From Granulosicoccus sp947495035 (lineage in GTDB: Bacteria; Pseudomonadota; Gammaproteobacteria; Granulosicoccales; Granulosicoccaceae): a stretch of DNA of 64,000 bases. Every line of letters starts with the position of its first letter. Within the stretch, counting starts at the first letter, position 1. This document shows positions 9,766-19,334 of this stretch, in pieces. The notes beneath the pieces were generated by a model, which saw nothing but the letters and a program-made list of their open reading frames with translations, was not told where the DNA came from and searched no databases. The stretch is taken from assembly GCF_050589605.1 (NCBI RefSeq), contig NZ_JBNGOO010000004.1; one strand, written 5' to 3'. Position numbers and translations under genes: made by a program.

Positions 9766-12174
9766 TCATCGTGAAGCCCGACGAACAAACAGGAATTCTC
9801 CAGCTTCGTGACCGGCGTGGCGAATGGGTGCATAGCGAACATCGGCCCGCGACAGAATCTGCCTGAAGCGTTTCACTGATGCCTCTCGGATGGCGGCATA
9901 CAGGCGGCTCACCGGGACGATATCCCCCGATGTATCCAGGGCATCGAGCAAGGCCGTGGTAAACGGTGACTCGCGTACTGCCTCCGTGTCCGTCGACCAG
10001 GATAGAGCTATACCGGACGACAACACGCTGCGCACTCTTGCCTGGACCATCTTCCGGTACCACAGGGTCTGTTCCTCATCCCCCTGCTCCTGCAACGGCA
10101 CCGGCACAGCGGTGGAAGTCAGTGTCTCGGGGGCGCAGGCATCGGCGATCAGCAGGACGTTTCTGGCCGGCAGGGCGTCGATGATGCTGACCAGCGAAGG
10201 CAGGGACAACCAGGACTCGTTCCTGACAGGGTCCGCATCGCGCAGCAGCCAGTAGGAAGGCGCATAGGCCGATGCCGGTTTGCAATGCCCGGAATAATAC
10301 AATACGAAGTTATCCTGTTCATCAAGCCTTGTCTGATACTCGCCCAATCGGGTCAGCAGTTCCGCCTTGCCAGGGTCGATCAACAACCGCGTACTGAACC
10401 CGAACTCCCTGGTCAGAAAGTGATCCACTCGCTGCGCATCCGCAGTGGCATGATGCAGAGGTCCGAATTGCTGATAGTCACCGACGCCGACTATCAAAGC
10501 GTGATAATCGCCAAAATCGATAGTCCGCGAAGTATCGAGCTGTGATCCAGGTGATCGCTCCTCGACGGTCGTCGAGGTGATGGATGCACTTGCCACAAAC
10601 GGCTCGCGCAATTGGAACTTGCGTTGAAACTTTTCCTCTGCCGAGTCCTGCGCAACGATATCCAGAAAATCGCTGCCCTGGCGGTCATAGTTGAACACAC
10701 CGTCACTGTCCCAGGGGTGGGTATTCTGGTTGATCTGCAGCCGCGATAGTGAATGGCTGGGCTGGATCTGACCGATCACCTGCTGATGCGAGGCATCAGG
10801 CAAATAGGCAATCAGCGCTCCATTGCGCAATATCTCGGTTCGCAGATTGACCAGCTCGATACGCAGGCCAGCGTAACTGACCTGGCTGACGGCATCGGCC
10901 ATGGGAATGTCCTCGACCACCGTTGCCGTCAGCAGAGCCTGTCCGGTGATGCTCAGCTTCTGCTCGAGATGCTCGATTTCCTGCTCTCGCCGGGCCAGTT
11001 TTCCTTCCAGCTCGGCCAGCTTGCGTGCCGACTCGGCAGCACTGGCACCGAACTGCTGTTGCAGAGCATCCACTTCCTGTTGATGAAGCGCTGTTTGCTG
11101 TCGGTATCGCTGCTCCAGGAGTTGCACTTCTGCCTGCTGCGCATCCAGTCCGGCCTGAGCCTCCTCACGCCGTTGTTCCAGTTCCTGCAGCTGTCGAGCA
11201 AGATCCTGCTGCTCACGAATACTCTGCGCATCCTGCAAGGCGACGTCTTGCTGACGGCGCTGCAACTGATCGAGTTGTGCCAGAAGTGTCGCCTCACTGT
11301 CACGATACTGCGTCATTTGCCCTTGCAGCCTGTTCTCACTGTCTCGCGCCCTTGCCAGCTCTTCCGTGAGCTGTTCCACGCGTATCAGAGCATTCTTCAG
11401 AGGACGATCGTCAGTGATTGCCGCCTGACGCTGCCGAGCGAGCACTTTGCGTTGTTCATCAGCAGCCTGTTGCAGCTGGCGCAGACTCTGCTGCGAATGG
11501 CGTAATGCAGCTTGCTGCTCCTGATGGCTTTTCTCCATCTCGAGCAAGCGCTGACGCGCCTCATCAAGCTCGGCCTGCGTTCTGTCCAGGGTGGTCTTCT
11601 GCGATTTTCGAACAGCGAGATCGGCATGTGTCACGTACTCCAGCGTACCGCCGTCCAGACCTGCGGCTTCACGGTACAACTGCAGCGCCCGACTCACGTC
11701 CTTCTCCACACCCAGCCCTGTCTCGTACAGATACCCCAGATTGATGCGCGCCCTGTCGTGCCCCTGAGCGGCGGCCAGACCATACCAACGCGCGGCCTCG
11801 GCAAAGTCGGCCTCGACGCCCATGCCCTTTTCGAAGATCTCCCCCACATAGGTCTGCGCCTCGGGGTCATCGTCCTTGGCCGCCTGCAGCCAGACATTCA
11901 GGGAGGTACGGAAATCCGCACGGTCGTAGCGCACGAAGTCACCACCGCGTATGGCGCAGGTATTCGCTGTGGTTTTTACCGGGCGGTGAGGTTCCTGGTA
12001 GATTCGGCCCTTGCCCAATTGCCTGACACGACCCGGCAACAGACAGTCCACCGGGAGCAGTTCATTGACATCGGCCCCCGGAGGCAGCTCGATCACGGGC
12101 GGCGGTGTCGAACCGCAGGCTGACAACAGACACACCAGTACAAGACAGGTGAGTGGCGAAACGTTTCTGGCCAT
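9766..12174 (-). CDS. Lipoprotein with Sel1 repeats, coiled coil and caspase-like peptidase domain
   Basis: About 802 residues. A signal peptide ends in the lipobox LLSAC (Cys20), so the protein should be lipid-anchored in the envelope. Residues ~100-175 hold two Sel1-type repeats (AQTYVGEIFEKGMGV, ARINLGYLYETGLGV). Residues ~190-410 are a Gln/Glu/Arg-rich coiled coil. After a linker of unclear fold, residues ~555-800 form a C14 caspase-like domain: ALIVGVGDYQ, the His loop YYSGHC (H630) and the Cys strand LLIADAC (C680). The dyad is present, but the flanking residues differ from the usual SGHG and DxCHSG. ATG 12174 is preferred over GTG 12180. It is divergent from the autotransporter gene. 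Substrate and activity are unknown. Confidence 0.8.
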   Translation of the reverse strand: MARNVSPLTCLVLVCLLSACGSTPPPVIELPPGADVNELLPVDCLLPGRVRQLGKGRIYQEPHRPVKTTANTCAIRGGDFVRYDRADFRTSLNVWLQAAKDDDPEAQTYVGEIFEKGMGVEADFAEAARWYGLAAAQGHDRARINLGYLYETGLGVEKDVSRALQLYREAAGLDGGTLEYVTHADLAVRKSQKTTLDRTQAELDEARQRLLEMEKSHQEQQAALRHSQQSLRQLQQAADEQRKVLARQRQAAITDDRPLKNALIRVEQLTEELARARDSENRLQGQMTQYRDSEATLLAQLDQLQRRQQDVALQDAQSIREQQDLARQLQELEQRREEAQAGLDAQQAEVQLLEQRYRQQTALHQQEVDALQQQFGASAAESARKLAELEGKLARREQEIEHLEQKLSITGQALLTATVVEDIPMADAVSQVSYAGLRIELVNLRTEILRNGALIAYLPDASHQQVIGQIQPSHSLSRLQINQNTHPWDSDGVFNYDRQGSDFLDIVAQDSAEEKFQRKFQLREPFVASASITSTTVEERSPGSQLDTSRTIDFGDYHALIVGVGDYQQFGPLHHATADAQRVDHFLTREFGFSTRLLIDPGKAELLTRLGEYQTRLDEQDNFVLYYSGHCKPASAYAPSYWLLRDADPVRNESWLSLPSLVSIIDALPARNVLLIADACAPETLTSTAVPVPLQEQGDEEQTLWYRKMVQARVRSVLSSGIALSWSTDTEAVRESPFTTALLDALDTSGDIVPVSRLYAAIREASVKRFRQILSRADVRYAPIRHAGHEAGEFLFVRRASR

Positions 12175-12364
12175 GATCACCGCATCCGCTATTCATGGGT
12201 CTGCCAGTATTGGACAAACTCGCCTTTTGTTCAATTGACCGGCCATGGCAATAAGCATAGGGTGGTGTTCTGTCAATGCACCTGAACGGCGTTTCTCCGT
12301 ATTTCCACAGGGAAATGCATGCCAATCCGGCCAGGTCCATGATGTAGACAGCGAGGGAACTGCC

Positions 12365-15019
12365 ATGCGAATCCCACTCATCGACGAGCCTTGTCATCAC
12401 ACTGGAGCGACACCGAGACCTGTCGGGAAGAATCAGATTCGGGCTCGCTGCGGCAACTTCTTGTCGATCTACCTGCCCCTTCTGTTGACAGTCTGGTGTC
12501 TGCCAGCAGCCATTGCGCAGGACGGATCCTCCTTCATCCTTCCCGCGGCACAGACTTTCCAGGTATCGAGTGAATCCCCCGACACCAGCCATTCATTCAG
12601 AATCATTGCCATCCAGTCGGACTCGGGAGGCTCGGAGGAACTGCTTTCTCTACATCTTTGCCAGGGTAGTTGTGTGACTTCCGATGGGCAATTGTCATCG
12701 GACAGCAATCTCGTGACGTCTTCATCGACGCTGGACACGGACAATGGCTCATGGTCCTTCATCGACACATGCGGTTCCATTGATGAATTCTGCTCGGCGG
12801 AAGTCACTTTCACGGCCCTGTCGCCCGGCACGGGCTCCGTGCAACTGGTTGCCGAGTACGAACGAGTCAACTTTACCACCGACAATGCAGAAATCTTCTA
12901 TACCTCTGCTCTTTTGCAATCCACCACCGAAGAGACCGAGATCGTTCAGACCTTCGACGTCAGCACCGGTGTGTCCAGCAGTGCCGAAGGGTCCCGAGTC
13001 CCCATCTCCGTGACTCGCTCTGCCGATCCATGCTGCGAGGGCCTGGACTCTCTGACCCTGTCGCTGAGCATCGGCAGCTCCTCCAGCGCCACCGAGGGGG
13101 TGGACTTTGCATTCGTATCCGGCTCGCAACTGAGCTGGGACGTTGGCGAAACCGGGGTCAGGAATGCACTGATCGACATATTCGTCGACGACGAGAATGA
13201 AATCGCGGAAACGATTCTGGTCTTGCTCGATACCAGTTCCCTGCCCGCCAATGCCATCGTGCAGAACGGGCAGGTAGCCATCGAGATACTGGCAGATGAC
13301 GCGCCACAGGAGCTGACATCGGCGGTGCTGGCGGGCGATGAACAGAACCTGGTGCCGGGGGATGAAGGTGATGATCTGGTACTGAGTGTGAGCGAGGGTG
13401 CGCTGGGACAACCTGCTGCCGGCGCTCGCGTGGAATGGAGCGTCATTCCGGAAGGCGCGGCCCTGCTCAACCAGACGGTCACGTTTACCGATGAGGACGG
13501 CATCAGCAGCAATTTCATCAGCGAGGTACTGGCGCGAGGCTTCATACAGGTATTTGCCACCGCCGACGTCGCCCCGATCATCGCCGCATCTCCTCCCACG
13601 GCAGAAAGCGCAATGGCAGCATCGTCGAACAATGCCGACAGGTCATCGACAGCCACGGCGAACAGCAAGATCGACCCACCGGCAGCACCTGATCTTGCCA
13701 GCAATGTCGTTCGTTTCATTGTTCGCTCGGGCTTTCTGACAGGCACGGGGCTCACAAAGAACCAATCCAGCACGGGTGGAGCACTGGACAACGCCTGCGC
13801 CGAGCTGGATCGCCTGCAGGCTGTGGACGAAGACCTGACGGAAGCCCAGATCGATCTGGATGCAACCTGTGACGATCTGAATGATGAAGTGGGTGAGGCC
13901 GGTCTGGCAGGAGCCATCAACCGACTGATGCCGGAAGAGGCCTTTGCCATGGCCGACTCCAGCGTGGAGATGTCCGATATCCAGGTAACCAATGTCTACA
14001 ACCGGATCAACGCCCTGCGCGGCGGTGCCGGTGGCGGCGTGGATCTGTCCGGCTTCAGCCTGAACTATCAGGATCAGTATATACCCGGCGCTGTATTCAA
14101 TGCGGTACAGAGAACACTGGCAGCCAGCGACGTCGAGAACAGTCTGCCCGGCGGCACGCCACGGCTTGGCGTATTCGTCAATGGCAGACTGTCGGTTGGC
14201 GAGACCGAGAGAACCAATCAACAGAAAGGGGCCGATTTCAGCACACAAGGCATCACCCTGGGAGCTGACTACCGGCTCTCCACACGTCTGGTACTGGGCG
14301 GCAGTATCGGTTACGCCTCTTCGCAGACCGACTTCACTTCGGACAGTGACAGCCTGGATGTCGAGGGCATTTTCCTGACCCTGTTCGGCACCTGGTACCA
14401 TCGCGATCTGGCCTATGTGGACCTTGTACTGCAATCCGGGGACAACAGCTACGACAGCGTCAGACGGATCAACCTGCCAGGCCGACCGACCCTGTTTGCC
14501 AATGGCAGCACCGATGCCCGCCTGACCTCACTGACCATCGGGCTTGGCAAACAGTTTCAGCGAGAGCAATGGGAATTCGGTCCCTATCTACGGGCAACGG
14601 CCACATCCGCCGATGTGGATGGCTACACGGAAACCACCGCCAGCCAGAGCCGGGGCTTTGGCTCGGTTCTGAGCATCGGCTCGCATTCGATCAAGTCCAC
14701 CACGGTATCGGCCGGCGTGCAGGTATCGACATCGGTCAGCACGTCCCGCGTGGTACTGGTACCTCAACTGTGGGTAGAGGGCGAGTTCGAGAATGAAAGC
14801 GACAAGGACGACATCAGCGCCCGCTTTGTGCACGACCCGACAGGTACTGTCTTCAGTATCGAAGGCAATGAACGAGACGCCTCCTACGTCAACTACGGGC
14901 TGGGTACCAGCATATTCTGGCCCGGCTTTCGCAGCCTGTTTGTCTTCTACGAATCCCAGCTGGCGCATGACTACACCACGCAATACTGGTTGAAGTTTGG
15001 CGCGCGTTTCAACTTCTGA
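12365..15019 (+). CDS. Autotransporter with Calx-beta-like passenger and C-terminal beta-barrel
   Basis: About 884 residues. The start ATG 12365 has GAGGGA upstream; earlier in-frame ATGs lack this. An extended N terminus precedes the hydrophobic core of a signal peptide ending AIA at about residue 52. The passenger is Ser/Thr/Asp-rich and contains a Calx-beta-like stretch (~170-300, with SAEGS, ATEGVDF and DDENEIAET), then a beta-sandwich-like segment and a linker. The last ~270 residues are an autotransporter barrel: alternating strands (GITLGADYRL, VLGGSIGYA) ending in the expected terminal aromatic, GARFNF. Likely a surface adhesin or scaffold. A membrane-protein gene follows 40 bases downstream. 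Confidence 0.82.
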   Translation: MRIPLIDEPCHHTGATPRPVGKNQIRARCGNFLSIYLPLLLTVWCLPAAIAQDGSSFILPAAQTFQVSSESPDTSHSFRIIAIQSDSGGSEELLSLHLCQGSCVTSDGQLSSDSNLVTSSSTLDTDNGSWSFIDTCGSIDEFCSAEVTFTALSPGTGSVQLVAEYERVNFTTDNAEIFYTSALLQSTTEETEIVQTFDVSTGVSSSAEGSRVPISVTRSADPCCEGLDSLTLSLSIGSSSSATEGVDFAFVSGSQLSWDVGETGVRNALIDIFVDDENEIAETILVLLDTSSLPANAIVQNGQVAIEILADDAPQELTSAVLAGDEQNLVPGDEGDDLVLSVSEGALGQPAAGARVEWSVIPEGAALLNQTVTFTDEDGISSNFISEVLARGFIQVFATADVAPIIAASPPTAESAMAASSNNADRSSTATANSKIDPPAAPDLASNVVRFIVRSGFLTGTGLTKNQSSTGGALDNACAELDRLQAVDEDLTEAQIDLDATCDDLNDEVGEAGLAGAINRLMPEEAFAMADSSVEMSDIQVTNVYNRINALRGGAGGGVDLSGFSLNYQDQYIPGAVFNAVQRTLAASDVENSLPGGTPRLGVFVNGRLSVGETERTNQQKGADFSTQGITLGADYRLSTRLVLGGSIGYASSQTDFTSDSDSLDVEGIFLTLFGTWYHRDLAYVDLVLQSGDNSYDSVRRINLPGRPTLFANGSTDARLTSLTIGLGKQFQREQWEFGPYLRATATSADVDGYTETTASQSRGFGSVLSIGSHSIKSTTVSAGVQVSTSVSTSRVVLVPQLWVEGEFENESDKDDISARFVHDPTGTVFSIEGNERDASYVNYGLGTSIFWPGFRSLFVFYESQLAHDYTTQYWLKFGARFNF

Positions 15020-15059
15020 TGCGCTCGACCCACCCCGGCCCCTAGCCTCGAGTCTGCCC

Positions 15060-15728
15060 ATGTCCACTCAGGAAATCGATGACACCGCAGATGCCGACAA
15101 CCGAGGCGTGCTGCGCCGCGCCCTGGGCAGTGCCTCCTTTGTCGAGAAGGCCGGACTGCTGTTGCTGACCGCCTTGCTGTCCGGTGTGCTGATCCCCCTG
15201 TGCTTCATGTATCTGGAGGCTCGTTCTGCAACTCGGGAAAGAATACAGGCGCAACAGGCCAGTGAACGGGCCAGGCAACTGGAAGCCGACCGGGAGCGCG
15301 ACAAGGCCATACTCGAAGCCCAGTCGGAGATGCTGATGCAGTTCTCCGATGTGCTCATGACCTACGAGACTCTGGCACTGGACGTGTCGTGGTATGGCAC
15401 CCCCAATATCGACAATGAGCAGATGCTGAACCTTGCCTATCAGCGTTACAGCGAGCAGACACCCGAACTGCTGACCCGTTGGCGACTTCAGGCCAGTCGT
15501 GCCTCCATTCTCGTCGACCCCGAAATAGCACAGAAAATGTCGTTGTTTCTGCTGGATGTGATGGCGGAGCAGGATCTCAATCTCAACCGACTCTACAGTC
15601 AGGGCGCTGCCCCACCGGACTGGCAACAACAACACGAGATCAGCAATGCCATGTTGCATCGTGCCAACGATCTGTTCAAGGAACTGGCAAAGGATATCGG
15701 CATTACTCGGGAGAGCCTGTTGCAATAG
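15060..15728 (+). CDS. Single-pass membrane protein with coiled coil, unknown function
   Basis: About 222 residues, not recognised. ATG 15060 is preferred because the longer frame begins at a TTG inside the autotransporter gene; the ribosome site is weak, so translation may be coupled. One strong helix (residues ~32-52, AGLLLLTALLSGVLIPLCF) is followed by a charged Arg/Glu/Gln coiled coil (~55-90) and a helical C-terminal domain. Cotranscription with the autotransporter 40 bases upstream suggests a role in its export, anchoring or signalling, but that is inference from position alone. Confidence 0.65.
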   Translation: MSTQEIDDTADADNRGVLRRALGSASFVEKAGLLLLTALLSGVLIPLCFMYLEARSATRERIQAQQASERARQLEADRERDKAILEAQSEMLMQFSDVLMTYETLALDVSWYGTPNIDNEQMLNLAYQRYSEQTPELLTRWRLQASRASILVDPEIAQKMSLFLLDVMAEQDLNLNRLYSQGAAPPDWQQQHEISNAMLHRANDLFKELAKDIGITRESLLQ

Positions 15729-15794
15729 CACCGTGCATGATGATTGCCCTACTGGCGAGCTTGCCCGGAAGATTTCGCCCGCTAGACATGTCTG

Positions 15795-16955
15795 CTACTC
15801 CGCTTTTTCTCGGCTGGCACGGGATACATTGAAGGTCCGGACATGAACAGGAGCCTCATTCAGGGCCCGAGGCACGCCTCCACCGCGAGAGCGACTGGAC
15901 GGCTCTTCCACGCCTGCGCTCACGGTTCTGGCAATACGCCTGGTCAGATCGCGAGTCGCCGTCAGACTGGAGACAGCCTGCGCCCAGAACGGTGCCCCCA
16001 GGCCCACGAGCAGACCGCCGACAATCAGCCACAGACTGTTGGCGAATGAGGGAATCGTGATCACCCCGATCAATGGCAGGCTGTAGCGACAGAATCCGCT
16101 CACCCGATCGACTGCAGATGCCGAAGAACCCGTTGAGCCTTCGCCTGTCTGCTCGCTGAAACAAACGGCGATCCCTGCCTCGGCATCCGGCCATCCCAGC
16201 GGAATTCCCGACGCGGCCAGCTCGCGGGTCGTGACCCGAGTCGCCGCCATCTCCTGCCGCAGCGCATCGAACGCGTCGCTGAGCTGGCTGGTCTGTGCAT
16301 CCGTCATATTGCCACCCTCAGTGATGCCTTGCAGCTGTTGCTTCAGCTCAGCATATTCGTTCTGCGAGTCTACCGCCTTGTCAGCGACACTCTGGGCGAT
16401 TGCAGGATTGCTGAAATAGGTGACAGCAATCTCGTAAGGATGCACATAGAACAACCAGACAACGACGAAAGCCACGCCGACCGAGAACACTCTGGCACGC
16501 CTGCCGAAATAGGTGCCGACCTCATGCCCGAAAGCCTCGTACTTCTGGGCAATATCCTGTAGAACGTCATCGGTGAAGTGCTCGGCCGCACCGACGATAC
16601 GACTGTCGGCCAGTTTCTGGGTAAAGACCTCCACGGGAATGTCCGTCATGGACCTTGAATCAACGAGCCAGCCCAGGAGTGTGCCCATACGACCTTGACG
16701 TGACGTGTCTGCCGGATAGGCAATGGCCCGATTCTCCATGATGATCTCTGCAAACCTGCCGGGATTCATCGTTTGGGCCTGCCGACTGTCGAGATGGGGT
16801 TCGATGGCGCGGGTATACAGGTTCTCCAGCATCAACTGCATGCCCTTGCCCCGCATTCTGAACACCCGATGTATCAGCTCGACGAAGGTCGACACGATGA
16901 CGGCGAAAATGAGCATTGTCGTAGCGAATGCGATGATTGCGGTAAGCCATTGCAT
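15795..16955 (-). CDS. Polytopic membrane protein, unknown function
   Basis: About 386 residues. ATG 16955 has a strong AGGAG six bases upstream; the longer frame has none. Hydrophobic helices lie at ~3-25, ~155-172 and two near ~285-325. A largely helical soluble stretch lies between the first two, and a periplasmic-type region with three Cys (~250-290) before the last pair. The C-terminal tail is Arg/Ser-rich. I recognise no family. It is downstream of the papain-like gene on the same strand but 319 bases away, with its own candidate promoter, and converges on the autotransporter/coiled-coil pair. Confidence 0.65.
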   Translation of the reverse strand: MQWLTAIIAFATTMLIFAVIVSTFVELIHRVFRMRGKGMQLMLENLYTRAIEPHLDSRQAQTMNPGRFAEIIMENRAIAYPADTSRQGRMGTLLGWLVDSRSMTDIPVEVFTQKLADSRIVGAAEHFTDDVLQDIAQKYEAFGHEVGTYFGRRARVFSVGVAFVVVWLFYVHPYEIAVTYFSNPAIAQSVADKAVDSQNEYAELKQQLQGITEGGNMTDAQTSQLSDAFDALRQEMAATRVTTRELAASGIPLGWPDAEAGIAVCFSEQTGEGSTGSSASAVDRVSGFCRYSLPLIGVITIPSFANSLWLIVGGLLVGLGAPFWAQAVSSLTATRDLTRRIARTVSAGVEEPSSRSRGGGVPRALNEAPVHVRTFNVSRASREKAE

Positions 16956-17274
16956 GGCAGTCTCCTGTGGTCCACCACTGAGCGCGACAAGCACCTGGTA
17001 GTCATGGGATCTCTTCAATTGCTGATGCCATTATCCCTGCCGCTACCCGTCACCCCAACGCCCCATGGCTATCTTTCGGATAGTCAGCAGTCGGATTGAC
17101 TCACTCGACATCTCGGTGGAACTGCAAGCACGGACATGCCCCCGCAAGTTCTTGTGATGATTCGAACTCCAGGTTGCGCATCGGCTAGCGCCCGATGATC
17201 TCTTCGGCCAGTCCTTTCCAGAGCAAGCGCGTGGAGCACCGTACCAGGTAGCGTGGACGACAGCACCATCGAGA
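16956..17274. other. Intergenic stretch with candidate promoter
   Basis: 319 bases between the papain-like gene and the membrane-protein gene, both minus strand. It contains the candidate promoter listed at 17030-17058. An 88-codon minus-strand frame across 17043-17309 overlaps the papain-like gene, is Arg/Ser-rich and has no recognisable features, so I do not call it. Confidence 0.45.
17030..17058 (-). promoter_or_regulatory. Candidate sigma-70 promoter for membrane-protein gene
   Basis: On the minus strand, TTGGGG (17058-17053) and GATAAT (17035-17030) are separated by 17 bases, about 75 bases before the ATG at 16955. The -10 is good and the -35 matches only its TTG. This supports transcription of this gene separately from the papain-like gene. 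Confidence 0.35.
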
Positions 17275-19317
17275 TCAGGAACTCGAAGTTCGATCATCAA
17301 AGAGGCCATCGAGAAATCTGTCCTCTACCAGGCTCCACCGCAAATCCGCCGACCGGTCTTCCTGGCGAGTCATCTCGATACCGGTTCGATCGTAACGGGC
17401 ATCCGGCCAGAAATGATGAACTCTCTCCAGAAACTCGTCCGGGAACAGACTGACCATCTCCCTGGACTTTTCCCCCAGATTGTCAGGCATGAAACTGTTG
17501 TTTACCAGTTCGAACCAGGTCCGCTGGTAGTAGGCAATGGATGAGTGCTTGAGATAGGATTCCGTTGGAAAATAGAGCTTGAGCCTGGACAGAAAATCGG
17601 CAGCTTCACGACACGAATCCGGTACCACGGATCGAATGGACCTGGCGAGTCTCAACGATTCCACCATCGGCATGACCAGATGTATGTGCCTGACATGGCG
17701 CAGCTCATCGATCGCTCTGGTCCCGAGTCGCGTCATCCAGGCGACGAAGACCAATGCTCCGGCAAGCTCGAAGGTCAAGTCGATCTTTCCCGAGCCTTTG
17801 GCCGGAGCGGGATGCCGACGATCCAATATGTCGTTCAATCTGGCGAACACCAGTTCGAGCGGCCCGTTCGCCTTGGCAACGCACTCGGCATCACGATCCA
17901 TCTGCGCCCACAGGGGGACGCCTATGGCCCTGACTGCCAACTCGATCAGATCGTCCCTTTCATCGGATGGCTCAGGTATCTGCTTGATGGCTTCCTGCAT
18001 GCACGCGCCTATGGAAATCGCGAAGGCATTGGCCAGTTCCGCACTCCAGATGAAAGTCAGTGGGTAGATATTGCGGTCTCGCAATCGGCGCTTGAGCGAG
18101 GACACACGGTGCATCGCATCCTTGGTACTGCCCGAGTCACCGATGATACGAAGGTAGATATGCTCAGGTGGTTTCTTGCCTACCGATGCAAGCGTGTTGC
18201 TGTATCGCCTGTCAAGATAGTTCAAGGTATTCTTCAGACTGGTACGCGAATCCGGATAACTGCCGTTCTGCACGAACTTGCCACGTTCCATGTGCACATA
18301 ATGCCCCAGTACGGTTTTTCTCGATGGGGCAACTTCCAGTCCATCCTTGCCTTGTGGCGACTCGTCGCCCGAATTTCTTCGTTGCGAGACACTGCCACCG
18401 GCCAGATAGCCGAACCGTCTGCCCTGTGAACCGACGGAGTGCTCGAACGACAATGGCGTGGGTACGGCAAGCCGCAGGACCCAGGCATCGATGACATTGT
18501 CGGCCCAGTCTTCATAGCGCCATAATGCGATGCCGGGACACGTTCTCGTTTGCCCGTCGAGACTGAAAGGTCCGTACCAGTCAGGCCCCCAGCTATTGAG
18601 TACCAGAAAACCGTCCTGGTTATACCCGATGATCACGAACGCATGCGCGCCAGTCTCATCCGCTCGCTTGATGATCCCGCTGCTGACGCTCAGGGGTGGC
18701 TTCTGCCACCCGGAATGCAGCATGGCCGAGACAAGGATGGCACCGGACTCGGCCAGTGCCCCGTGATAATCACTCAGGAAATGGCGCAATCGATAGTAGG
18801 CACCCAGTGATATCTGTTTTGCACTCTTTGCTCGCTCGACTGTCAGGTAATTCACCCGGTCATTGTCGTCCCAGTCTTTCCTGAGACAGACACCGTTGTG
18901 ATAGAACCCTTTCAAGGTCGAGCGTATCGAGTATCGATGACTGCCCGACCCGGTACAGCGCGCGCTGATCAATCGCCCCATCTCGAACAGCATGCGAGCA
19001 CTGACTGGTTGAAACTCCCACGGTTCGGGGTGCACTGATCGAGCCGACGTACCAGCCTGCTGTGACCGGGCAGCTCTGTTCAACAGCATGGTCGCACGCT
19101 GGATGTCGATGATCGCCGCCAGCGCGAAGCCAGTGCAATACTCGGTATCGGCCTGGTTCCCGACTGCAATCCGGGGACTATCGGTGTCAAGCAGCAATTG
19201 CTCGGGGAACAGCTCTGGTTCCAGCGAAACCAGCGCAGGGCTGTACATCATGTCCCGAATGTCAGTGGTATCCGAGATCAGGTCCTTGTCGATACCCAGC
19301 ATGGATCGGGTTGTCAT
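17275..19317 (-). CDS. Papain-like (C1) cysteine peptidase domain protein with long C-terminal extension
   Basis: About 680 residues. The N-terminal ~300 residues follow the C1 peptidase order: a Cys helix, NQADTEYCTGFALAA (C61), then GAHAFVIIGY (H225) and LVLNSWGPDWYG (N241), giving a complete Cys-His-Asn triad. The motif around the Cys lacks the usual GSCWAF. No signal peptide is seen, so the protein is probably cytoplasmic. Residues ~340-680 are a largely helical region I do not recognise. ATG 19317 lies 17 bases after the stop of the amidase-caspase gene, which implies cotranscription; no clear ribosome site is visible, so coupling is likely. It could be a protease matured by, or acting with, the caspase-like partner. 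Confidence 0.75.
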   Translation of the reverse strand: MTTRSMLGIDKDLISDTTDIRDMMYSPALVSLEPELFPEQLLLDTDSPRIAVGNQADTEYCTGFALAAIIDIQRATMLLNRAARSQQAGTSARSVHPEPWEFQPVSARMLFEMGRLISARCTGSGSHRYSIRSTLKGFYHNGVCLRKDWDDNDRVNYLTVERAKSAKQISLGAYYRLRHFLSDYHGALAESGAILVSAMLHSGWQKPPLSVSSGIIKRADETGAHAFVIIGYNQDGFLVLNSWGPDWYGPFSLDGQTRTCPGIALWRYEDWADNVIDAWVLRLAVPTPLSFEHSVGSQGRRFGYLAGGSVSQRRNSGDESPQGKDGLEVAPSRKTVLGHYVHMERGKFVQNGSYPDSRTSLKNTLNYLDRRYSNTLASVGKKPPEHIYLRIIGDSGSTKDAMHRVSSLKRRLRDRNIYPLTFIWSAELANAFAISIGACMQEAIKQIPEPSDERDDLIELAVRAIGVPLWAQMDRDAECVAKANGPLELVFARLNDILDRRHPAPAKGSGKIDLTFELAGALVFVAWMTRLGTRAIDELRHVRHIHLVMPMVESLRLARSIRSVVPDSCREAADFLSRLKLYFPTESYLKHSSIAYYQRTWFELVNNSFMPDNLGEKSREMVSLFPDEFLERVHHFWPDARYDRTGIEMTRQEDRSADLRWSLVEDRFLDGLFDDRTSSS

Positions 19318-19334
19318 TGGCGAGGCAACCGGCG

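Noticed and set aside
15060..15728. Possible gasdermin-like pore partner for the nearby caspases
   Set aside because: The protein has a single strong transmembrane helix followed by a coiled coil, and lacks the size and beta-rich look of bacterial gasdermins. No gasdermin candidate is visible in the cluster.
17043..17309. 88-codon minus-strand frame between papain-like and membrane-protein genes
   Set aside because: Overlaps the papain-like coding end, has Arg/Ser-rich low-information content, no ribosome site, and contains a better candidate promoter.
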